Positions 1-11,700 of a stretch of 64,000 nt of DNA are shown in pieces. Every line of letters begins with the position of its first letter. Position 1 is the first letter of the stretch. Source of the DNA: Paragordius varius (Eukaryota; Nematomorpha); contig OZ176056.1 in NCBI GenBank assembly GCA_964247055.1, positions 2,666,001 through 2,730,000 of the forward strand. Reading direction: 5' to 3'. The position numbers and the translations under genes were made by a program. The notes under the pieces are model-generated. The model was not told the DNA's origin. It searched no databases and saw nothing but the letters and a program-made list of their open reading frames with translations.

Positions 1-1650
1 AAAGTTTGCACTTATATAACATTGATATACCGGAATATAAAAGTGAATTATTTAAAAACATTATGTTATGGATAAGCCTCACACCGTTAAATTTAATATT
101 AGATGTGATTTAACTAAAAATTAGCTTTATTTTAGTTTCAAAATCAAACACAATATTTTGCAAATATGTTGTTAAATAAAAATGGCGCTAAATAGTTTGA
201 TATGAAATTTTATTTCAAAACTAAATATTATTTGATATTTTGGCCTATTTATGTAATTTTTATCAGGAGACAAGCATAAATTAAAATAAAATTTGCTTCT
301 TTCTTTCAAAAATTGAACTAAAATAAGTATCGGGGTCCCTAGATACACCAATTTGAATCGAAATGTTAAATATATGGCAATTAAATTGGGTTTTTACGAA
401 AATACACCATATTTTGGCAAATGAAGCAATAAATTAAACTCAAAAGCGATAAAATGTTCAGAATCAACGGTATATATAATAATTTAAAATTATCGCTTTC
501 TAGTAACATTTTTAGTTGTTGCCACAATCTCGGAATCGTTTACTGTAAGAAAACTGGCCCATTTTAGAAGAGCATAAAATTCGAGACTTTCTCAGTTCAC
601 ATATAAAAATTTAATTTTTTTAAAAATATTATTTAGCTTTTTATATGTTTATAATGTATTTTAGTGTTAATTTTTGGAATGAATTATTAAGTTTGCACCA
701 AAATAATGCTCTTCAAAATATTGCTCAAATTTAGCCTTTTCTGATATGAATTTACCATGAATTACACAACTTTCTTAAATTACTCGTTAGGCCAAAACCA
801 AAAGGACTATGGTTCCTTACATTTTATTAAACACTGTATTAATCATTCATCAAAATGTTTAATAGCCCCTCCTGCCAATTCGCACAGTGTTGTGGAGGCT
901 ACAAATATTGGCATTCTGAATATGGTACATATACCATGGCACTTCAAGAGTATTCATAAAATTTTAAGTTGGTTAACAGTATCCTTCAACACTTCTAGTT
1001 GGCCTTAGACTTGTTTTGTATTATCAATAAAATCGTGTATTATTCATTTCTTTTATCAATTTTAACCTATTTTCTTTATTTAAAAGGAACTATAAATCAA
1101 CATCAACTTTAATTCGGAAAAGTATATTTTATTGATAAAAATTATTATAAATTAGAAGATATTAATACGTTATAAAAATTAAATATAAGTTTTTTGGGTT
1201 ATTATTTATTCAAAACCTTCATAAGTTAATAATTATTTTAAATGGCAGATTAGTTTGAAAATAAGTGGTTTTATAATAAACTAATTTGTTAATGACTATT
1301 TACATTAAAATAAAAAAAGCAAAAATTTGGTTTAATTAAAGCATTCAAATTTTAAGGACCAACTTGAAGTGTTTAAAGACCAACTTAAAACCCTCAAGGG
1401 CCAACTTGAAGTGTAGGACACTCTTGAAGTACAAATGATATTTTATAGATATTTTAGTAAGAATCATTTCGCTTCTTCCAAAAAAATCTATTTGGCAGCA
1501 GTTACCATAGAAGTTATAATTATTCCATTGACTTGAAGTTTAAATTTTAAAATACTATAACCCTTATACGTTTTTCTATCAAAATTTTTACTATGATAAT
1601 AATAAATAAATTTGAAATTTTTTGAAATAAAAAACTACACACATAATGCG
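1..1650. other. Gene-free A+T-rich flank
   Basis: No exon with conserved protein similarity is visible. About 500-830 resembles the dispersed A+T-rich family seen at least eight more times in the window; its shared block reads 'ggccaaaaccaaaag' followed by an A+T-rich tail. Around 1350-1430 a short phrase about 'ccaacttgaagtg' is repeated imperfectly two to three times. The open frame at 757-1008 lies in the dispersed repeat and shows no family resemblance. Confidence 0.5.
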
Positions 1651-1676
1651 GTTACTAATTATAGCGTAAATCTCGT

Positions 1677-1762
1677 GCTGCTACGCAGCCCGATGAAGTC
1701 CTTCGGACTTCTGTGTGGGGTATTTGAAATAAGGGACAATAAAATGATCCACATATGTGGAT
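1677..1762. repeat. Cluster of three short perfect palindromes
   Basis: Three hairpin-capable sequences lie within 86 bp. At 1677-1689 a 5-bp stem GCTGC/GCAGC encloses TAC. At 1695-1711 a 7-bp stem GAAGTCC/GGACTTC encloses TTC. At 1747-1762 is a 16-bp perfect palindrome, ATCCACAT/ATGTGGAT. The first two are in an unusually G+C-rich patch. They may be the end of a mobile element or a structured RNA; no partner end was found. Confidence 0.55.
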
Positions 1763-1839
1763 TATTTCGAAACAATATTTAATGGATATCATTTTATTGG
1801 AATTTTAAAACGGTGCATTCATGCTAATATATTGTTTAC

Positions 1840-2150
1840 TTGGGGAAAATAGATTCAAAAAGTTATTTTTTTGGACTTTGTTTTTTTGAAAAAAATGGCA
1901 TTTTACGGGAGGAGCGGGTAAAAAGAGGGCCTATATTAAAAAAGCGGAGACTATGTTCGGAGCAATCGAAAATAACTAAACAAAAATCATATTTTAAATT
2001 AAGTGGTCCAAGTTCTCCGGAAAATTGTCTCAAAGACACGGTTATCGTGGACCTCTGTTTTCAAAAAAACCGTTTTTTACACGGGGTGGGCCCAAACTGG
2101 GGACCTAATTCAAAAAAAGGGCGAAGCTATTGTCGGGCCATTCATTAATA
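1840..2150 (+). repeat. Dispersed repeat B, internally duplicated
   Basis: Two diverged copies of a roughly 190-bp unit follow each other, sharing the phrases 'ttttacggg/ttttacacggg' and 'aaaaaagcggagac/aaaaaaagggcgaag'. The same unit appears on the opposite strand at about 52,920-53,290, with 'acacggg' next to 'ggacttccatttttc', and perhaps at 33,190-33,270. The 102-codon open frame here spans the repeat and looks non-coding. A short non-autonomous element is likely, class unknown. Confidence 0.45.
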
Positions 2151-2782
2151 AATACCTTTTTTGATATTTGGATTTAAATGGGTGTTACAGAACCAGATCA
2201 CAAAGCCACCACTTTCCATTTTCATAAATTTTAAATTATAAAGCCAATTTTATTTTTAAAAACTTGCATATCTGCAATGCCTTCAGAGATTATATCAATT
2301 CCTATTATTTTAATAAATTTACCAAATAATAATCAAACTGCGGCCCAAGTAACGCATGGAAAGATATTTATGGTTTTAAAGTACCTCATTTGATATAATT
2401 AAACAGGATTAGAATTTTATCAAACTATGCAGACAAGAAAAACATATTTTAGCCTTTAACATTTGCTTGTAAGTACCACGTATTTGGACATTCAAAAAAA
2501 TTTAATTTATTATGTCCGTTAGTTTTTACCGAATTATTATTGCTATAATTTACAATAAGCGTTAGAAAACATAATGAATCAATATTTGGCACAGGCCTAT
2601 AACATCTGCTTTCACTTTTTTAAGTAATAATTTTATCCATTTCCAAACGAGCCTCCTTGCCTTAACCTTTCCGTTTACAAATGAATATCATTCACAAAGG
2701 AGTTGATTATATCAAAGATCATGTAAATAGTGTTTTATTTAACTATTTTTTGATATATTAAACGATATTTATAAGTTTTACA

Positions 2783-5700
2783 ATGGCTAATGTAGACTGG
2801 TCTTAATGGAAAGGATAAATGTAACAATTGCGATCAAGAGAAGCATCTCTGCCCCTGTAATCATGAGGATATCGTTACGCAATTACAGCACATGTGTTCC
2901 CTAAACATTCAATTGCCACCCGCTATAGTTAGAAAAACGTCCGTCATCTGCACAATCGGTAAATTTATTTTATATCTTAAATCAGAGTACACAATAAAAT
3001 ACTATATTTTTCAAATTTTTTAGCTAATGTAATATATCGTTTAAGCGAAATTTGGATTAGAGATTTAAATTTTGACGATATACTCAATTATATATTTTAC
3101 AATATTTTAATCATTAGACTTAAAACAAAATCGTTTAAAAATATTATGGTGTGTGTAGTATTAAAAAATATTTTTCACCTTTTACTTTTTGGTTGTTTAT
3201 AATTCTCCTTTATTTTTTTTATTTTCTGTTAGGGCCTGCATGTAAAAATTTGGAGATGTTAAAGAAAATGATTAAAGCCGGTATGAATGTGGCTCGTATG
3301 AATTTCTCCCATGGTACACACGAGGTTAGATTTTATTTTCTTGTAAATTTTACAAATAATATATATAATTAATATTTAATTAATAATATTTGTCTGATAT
3401 TCTACAGGTATATGCAAAAAAATGTTTATATTTTTATTATTTTTGACTAATTAAGGAGTAAGTTTGTAAGAAGATTTATTCTGCTTTGAACGATTATAAC
3501 TTTAAGTTAAGGCATATAATTTAAAAACTGAAAAAGATTATGAAGATCAGCCTGATCTAATAAGCGCAGTTTATCTGAAAAATGTTATTTTATAGGGGAG
3601 GGTCATTTACTGTTCACTCTACTTTTTATGATTACAATTTTATTTCTAAGTCTAAATTTAGTATATCATACCGAAACCAATAGAGTCCTTAATTTTTACG
3701 TTTCTTTAAAATCTCAAAATTCTAAAATATTTATTTCCATTTCCCTATTTTATTTAGTATCATGCCGAAACCATTAGATTGGTTCGGGAAGCGATCGCTT
3801 CGTTTAATCCACCCGTCCCTGTTGCTATTGCACTCGATACGAAAGGACCTGAAATTCGAACTGGAATGGCTGATGGCGGAGTATAAATTTTATTTTTGAA
3901 ATTTTACTTTTTTGAAAAATAAATTAAAAACTGTTTTTAGATTATTCTTTAACTGGTTTTGCATCTGCTATTGTAGATTGCATTTATAATCGTTTTAGGG
4001 TTTTTACATATTGAAAAAACTAAATTTAAGATTAAAATAATACTGAAAAAATAATAAACTATGCCAGTAAGATATATTTTGTATTAATGATGAATTAGTT
4101 ATATTAGTCCGAAAATACGTAATTTATTTATAGGGTTAATTTGATGTATTAACCCTTTAAATAAAACTTTTTATGTTGAGTAGCAATGGTATTTCTTTAA
4201 ATTTTATTATTTTTCTCCCTTTTTTTATAAATATGTGTAAACTCTATAAGTTAAATTTTAACGAATTTATATATTATATATATTACACTCGTTTTATTTA
4301 ATTTATTTGTTAGGAAATTGTTTTGGAAGCAGGCCAACCCGTTAAAATTACGACTGATAAGAGTCATTTCAATAATTGTACCAAAGACTTGATTTACCTC
4401 GATTATGTCAATATTGTACACGTTATTAAACCTGATAATTTGTAAGACCTTTTCTTTTCGATATAGTCAATAATTTTTTTGCTTTTTTAATTCTTCTATA
4501 AAATATTGATTGGAAAATTATATTTTTGACTATTCCTTAAGATAATGAATAAAATGGAATATTAACATTAAAATTTTATTTTCTTTTAAATAAATTTACT
4601 GAACGCTTAAATTATTTTGGTAAAACAAATTATTTTTAAATTTATCCATATTACCCTATCATTTTTTGATTTTATTTCATTTATCCATTATTTCTCACAT
4701 TTGCAATAGTTTTAATATAATTAGATTTCTAACATTGAGTTTTATATATAAAGTTCAATTATGCCCTATTTATTAGTATTTATATATTTTTTCTACCTGA
4801 TTTAGCATTTACATTGATGATGGTCTAATTTCCCTGCGTGTAAAATCGATTGATGCCACCAAAGGCACGTTAGATTGCATTGTTGAGAATGGAGGGAAAC
4901 TCGGTAGTCAAAAGGGGGTTAATCTTCCAGGAGTCCCGGTTGATTTACCCGCCGTTAGTGAAAAGGATAAGAGTGACTTGTTATTTGGCGTTCAAAATAA
5001 TGTATGCCTCTATTTCTTTTAGGGTGTTTCAGTTTTGTTTTGAAATGTTTTAGCAGGTTAAAAAATTAATACAGTAATAGTTAATTATATTTAAGATTAA
5101 AAATTTTATATGAGGGAGTATCAAACGTCAGGAAATAGATGACATTTACTGTTTGGTATAATGTATGTTTCTATTTCTCTTGTTATGTTTTAAAATGTTT
5201 CAGAAGTGTTTTCCTGTATAAAAATTTATTATAGTAATAGATCATTTAAATATTAGATTAAAAATTTTAAATAAGGGATCATCAGACGTCAAGAAAATGA
5301 ATAAGAATAACTTGTTATTTGGCGTTCAAAATAATGTATATGACGGTTTTTCTATTTGTTTTAGGGTGTTTCAGTTCTGTTTTAAAATGTTTTAGAAGGC
5401 TTTTGATGTATCAAAAATTAATTCAGTAATTATAATAATTAAATGTAAGATTAAAAATTGTAAATAAGGGATTATTAGACGTTAGGAAAATGGATATGAT
5501 TTACTGTTTGGTATTCAAAATAATGTATATGATGGTTTTTCTATTTGTTTTAGGGTGTTGTTTTGTTTTAAAATTGTTTTAGAAATTGCTGATTAAAACC
5601 ACTACAGTAATGTAAGATTAAAAATTTTAAATATGGAATTATTAGACATCAGAAAAATGGATAAAATTTACTGTTGGATGTTCAAAATAATGTATATGCT

Positions 5701-8700
5701 GTTTTTACTATTTGTTTTAGGGTGTTTTGTTCTGTTTTAAAATGTTTTAGGAGTCTTTTGTTGTATACAATTTATTACAGTAATAGTAAATTAATCAAAC
5801 ATAAGATTAAAAATTGTAAATAAGGAATTATTAGATATCAAGAAAATAATTAAGAGTGACTTGTTATTTAACGTTCAAAATAATGTATATGGTGTTTTTC
5901 TATTTGTTTTAGGGTGTTTCAGTTCTGTTTTAAAATGTTTTAGAAGGCTTTTGATGTATCAAAAATTAATTCAGTAATTATAATAATTAAATGTTAGATT
6001 AAAAATTGTAAATAAGGGATTATTAGACGTCATGAAAATGGATGACATTTACTGTTTGGTGTTTGAAATAATGTATGATATACCTATTTGTTTTAGGATG
6101 ATCTGATTTAAAATGTTATAGAAATTTTTTTGCTGTATAAAAATTTATTATAATATTAATGTATTGAATAAAAGTCTAAATAATTAATTATTAGAAGTCA
6201 GGAAAAGGATAGATTTACTTTTTGGTGTTTGAAATAATGTGTATGTTTCTATTTCTTTTAGGGTTCTGTATAAATATTTTTAAATGTTTTAATTGCTGAT
6301 AAAAACCACTACAGTAATGTAAGATTAAAAATTTTAAATAAGAAATTATTAGTCAGGAAAAGGATAATATTTACTCTTTGGTTTTTAAAATAATGTACCT
6401 TTTATGGTGGTAATTTAAAACTTTTTCGGGATATATAAATAAATAGGTAGAGCAAATGTGTCTATTGGAGAATGTAAATTATGAAATTTTGCTTATTTTG
6501 TTTAATATATAAATTCGGTTATTGCTATGGAGTTAAGAGATGTTAAACTTTCAAATATTATAATTTCATATATTAAAAACTGAAATGCTTAGTTTTTGTC
6601 AATATTAAAATTCGGCTGTTTATATTATTTTACATATTTTGCGCTTATTTTTCAAAAACATTCATGTTTTACTTTATAAAATAAAGAAAAAGATGCATAC
6701 CTTGGTAGTTTGAATATTTTTTGTTACATAACTTTACTATAAAGTTAAATAAAAAAAACTTTTTTTCAAATTTTCATATTTTTGTTACATAACTTATACG
6801 AATCCATATATATATATGTTTGACAACCCGAAATGCATAGTTTTTGTCAATATCAAATTGTGCGGCTGTTCAATAATATATTTAATCTTACATATGTTGC
6901 GCTTATTTTTTAAACTTTACTTATACTTTATAAAATAAAGAGGAAAATACATACATACCTTGGTAATTTGAATATTTTTTTAACATAACTTTCCTGTTTT
7001 ACTGTAACGTTTAATAAAAAACTTTTTTTTAAATAATCTAATTTTTGTTACATAACCTAATCCACACATATGTATACATAGGTCGATATGATTTTCGCCT
7101 CATTCATCCGTGATGCCCAAGGTGTTCGGGATATACGGGCTGTGTTGGGGGATGCTGGAAAGCATATTGCCATAATCCCAAAGATTGAAAATCATCAGGG
7201 GATTTACAACATTGATGAAATTATTGCTGAAAGTGAGGGTATTATGGTAGCCCGTGGAGATATGGGCATTGAAATCCCTGCTGAAAAAGTGTTTTTGGCC
7301 CAAAAAATGATTATTGGTAAGTTTGGCAAAATCTATACACATTTGAGAGAGTTTTAACTGTAAAAGTTGCGATTAATCGATTTGGGTTAAATATGGAAAA
7401 GATTATTAAGATAATAATAGTTTTCAATGGTTTATAATCGTTAGGTATGTGTATATATGGGCATTGAAATTCCTGCTGAAAAAGTGTTTTTGGCCCAAAA
7501 AATGATTATTGGTAAGTTTGAGGAGGGGGGGGGGGCAAAATCCATACACATATGAGAGAGTTTTAACTGTAAAAGTTGCGATTAATCGATTTGGGTTAAA
7601 TATGGAAAAGATTATTAAGATAATAATAGTTTTCTATGGTTTATAATTGTTAGGTCTTTGTAGATATGGGCATTGAAATCCCTGCTGAAAAAGTTTTCTT
7701 GGCACAAAAAATGATTATTGGTAAGTTTGAGGGGGGGGGGGGAAATCCATACATATGAGCGTTTTTACAATTAAAGTTGCGATTTATCGAGATTTTGGCT
7801 AATTTTATGAAAAAATATTAAGATAATAATAGTTTTCAATGGATTATAATTGTTAGTCCTGTGTATATATGTGGGCATTGAAATCCCTGCTGAAAAAGTT
7901 TTCTTGGCCCAAAAAATGATTATTGGTAAGTTTGAGGAGGGGGGGGCAAAATCCATACACATTTGAGAGAGTTTTATCAATTAAAGTTGCGATTTATAGA
8001 GATTTTGGCTAGTTTTATGAAAAAAATATTAAGATAATAATAGTTTTCAATGGTTTATAATTGTTGGTCCTGTGTATATATGTGGGCATTGAAATCCCTG
8101 CTGAAAAAGTGTTTTTGGCCCAAAAAATGATTATTGGTAAGTTTGAGGGGGGCAAAATCCATACACATTTGGGAGAGTTTTATTCATTAAAGTTTCGATT
8201 TATAGAGATTTTGGCTAAATATGGAAACGATTATATGAAAAAACTATTTTGATAATAGTTTTCGATGGTTTATAATTGTTAGTCCTGTATAGATATGTGG
8301 ATTAAAATAACCTACTGGAATTCAATAAATGATTATTACTAAGTTTGAGAAACGCGCGAGTTTTGTTTAAAAAACTGGAAGATTGCCATGAATTTTGATT
8401 TTTTTATTCTTTTTGGCGAAACTCAGATTTAAGTAACCGCACACTATTATAATAATAGTTTTTGTTAACTTTAAATGTGGTGTGGTAAAAAAATATATTT
8501 ATACAGTGGCCCATTCCTCCCTTATGAGAACTCGCGGTGGTTTAAAAACACAAGTAATTATATGCACCGTATGATATTTAATTTTATTTTTAGTTAATTA
8601 TAAGGGTTCCTTAATGTTGGCAACATATTAATATTTTTGTGGATGGTTTCAGCTTTGAACGATTATAACTTATAAAAGCCTTATATAATTAGAGTCATGA

Positions 8701-11700
8701 AATTAACATGTCTTAGTTTTCAGGCCTTTATTATAATATTATGATGCTTATTACCAACTTACAGTTAAAAATTATTTTTGAAAAACACATTTATTTTTTT
8801 CAAACCATGAATAAACTCTACCATTACAATTATGATATGTATAAATGATTAAATAACCAATTTACACCTTTATTCCTTATTTTTAAACCCAAAACGATAT
8901 TTTACATTAAAAAATACAAGAAAAATATGGTTGTCACGTAGAAATAATATTTGTCTTTATATTTTTCATTTTGTTGTAATTTATTTCACCCATGGTTTAT
9001 TTTAGTAGGTAGAGCGCCGGACTCTATTATGTGTGTAAAGTTCCAGAGTTTTAATTATGAAACTACGCATTTTTTCATATCATCACTGTCAGCCCTGAGT
9101 ATGCGAGCGTTAGAAATCTACAAATTCTGATACAATTTACAGTGGATTAAAGAATATTTGTAATAGAAATTAATATTAGGAGTAAAATTAATAATATCTG
9201 TGAAAATAAAAAAGAAACAAAGGTCCAGTTGCACGAGGAAGCATTACCATACACATTAAATTATAATAATTATTTTTTACTATTGGTGAAAGAAAAAAAG
9301 GAAAGGAAGGCCATAGTATGTAATACTCTACTACTACGTAATAATATTTCCCTTCATTAGTAAATAATAAAAAATAATTATTATTTGACGGGCATGATAT
9401 AGCTTACTCGTGTCCTTTGTTTATTTTCACTAATATCATTTTTTACTCCTAATATTCATAGCTATAAATATTCTTTTATTTAATCCATTGTAAGACCTTA
9501 CCATCTATAAAAAAAATGGAAAAAGAGACTTTAAAATGAATATTTCTTGCTTATTTTTACATCATTCCTAGGTAAATGTAATATTGCTGGTAAACCATCA
9601 ATTTGTGCGACGCAAATGGTAGAATCTATGGTTAATAACCCACGGCCAACACGTGCTGAAGTGAGTGATGTGGCAAACAGTGTCTTAGACGGAGCCGATT
9701 GTAATATGTTGAGTGGGGAATCTGCCAAAGGAAAATACCCGCTTCAAGCCCTTGAAATGATGATTAGAGTATGTTTTATATAAGTTTTTTACAGAATTTT
9801 TTTAGTTTTTTTAAGTTAAAATTGTTATGAGATATATCCTCTGCAGGCCCTTGAAATGATGATTAGAGTATGTTTTATAAAAGAGTTTTACATGAATTTT
9901 TTTAGTTTTTTAAGTTTTAATTGTTATGAGGATAGATAAAAGACTAAATTTTGTTATTGGGCTAGAATTACTTTTCCAAGTTTTTTATTGGTTGTTTTAT
10001 TGACACTTTTATTTAATATTATTCCTTTTACAGTTAAAACTATATAGAAAAAGCAAAAAAAATACAAAACTTTAGTATTTTTTGTTGTAAATATCGCATA
10101 TTAAATTTGTTAGTTAAGATAACTTTGTAAGTATGTTTCTTGTATTATTGACATTTTGAGTTAATATTATTCCTTTTGCAGTTAAAATTATAGAGAAAGC
10201 TAAATTACAATTTAATAATTTTTTTGTAATTATCGCATAATTAATTTGTTTAAAATCACTTTACAAGTATAATTATGGTTTTGTTTCTGATTATTTATTC
10301 TTTTGCAGTTTAAATTTTAGATGCAAAGCAAGAAAAATTGCAAAACTTAATAATTTTTTGGTAAATATCATATATTAACCTTAGTTTCGTAAATTTATAA
10401 AATTTTTTATTTTTCAATAAACATTCTTCTGTACGACAAAATCTATTCTATTCAATCATAATTTTAACATTATTTATTTTTCTTAACATTCTTTTTTCTG
10501 ACAAAATCTATTCTATTCAATCATAATTTTAACATTATTTTCATCATTTAGATTAATAAAGAAGCCGAGGCCGCCATCTTTTACAAGCAAAGATTCCATG
10601 ACCTTTTACTTCACACGTCAGTTCCCACGGGGAGTGCAGAATGTGTTGCTATTGGCGCTGTGGAGGCTTCATTTAAAAGTTTAGCTCGTGCTATCATAAC
10701 CCTTACTACGACTGGAAGGTAAAATGAAATTGTGAGTTTGGTTAATTGAAAAAAATTTTAAGTTTTTAAAAGGTTTCTGTTAAAATTTGGCTGTTTCAAG
10801 GCGGTTAAACAAGATTTTTCTAATTGAGATGAGTTTGTATGAGTGCCAACTCTTTTCCATATGTTTGTTTGGTCTTTGTTATCAACTTATATTGTTGTGT
10901 AATAATTTTAACATTTCAAAATTTTCTTTTAATAAATTATTTTTTGGGTTTTTTTTGGAATAGATACAAATCATTAATCGAGCGACACTTGGCTCTCCTA
11001 AATTTTTCCAGCTCTCGACAAATTCACAAATATATCGAATTCAATTTTATAAATAAAAAATGCTATATTCAATTAAAAATAATAATAGTTTTCCCAAATT
11101 TCGACAATGAACTAGCAAAAATTTTAAAAATAAATGGTAAATGAATTACTTAGTATACAGTCTTATAAATATATATATATACTTTGAATACGGCCCACTT
11201 TAAGAGGGTCATTCTTGATCTAATTTATTATATTCATAATGTTTTAGGAGTGCGCAATTGTTATCAAAGTATCGACCTAAATGTCCAATCTATGCTGTTA
11301 CCCGTATCTGGCATGTAGCTGCTCAATTGCAATTACATAGTGGTGTTATACCTATCTATTGTTCAGGTTTTTAACATTAAATAGTTTTAAAAATGATTTT
11401 AAACTTTGTGAAATGTATTGACTATTTAATCGAGAACATAAAAAAAATCAATCTTGTATTTTGGTTTGGGTTTTTTGCTTTAAAATTAATATAATTTTTG
11501 TTTTATAAGATTGTTTTTTTGACTAAGTTATAAATGTGTGTTCAGTTTATATAAAAAAATTGATAAATTATTACTTGGTTTCGTTGGATAAATATTGAGT
11601 TTATTTTTGCATAAAACTTTATTTCTTTATAATATACCAGTAACCGACAAAGTGGAAATAAATTGATTAAACATGTTCCAAGTATTTAAAATAAATAGAT

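Noticed and set aside
757-1008. 83-codon open frame
   Set aside because: Lies in dispersed family A sequence, is A+T-driven and has no domain or splice context.
1840-2148. 102-codon open frame
   Set aside because: Spans two copies of a short repeat whose other copies are not open; no family features.
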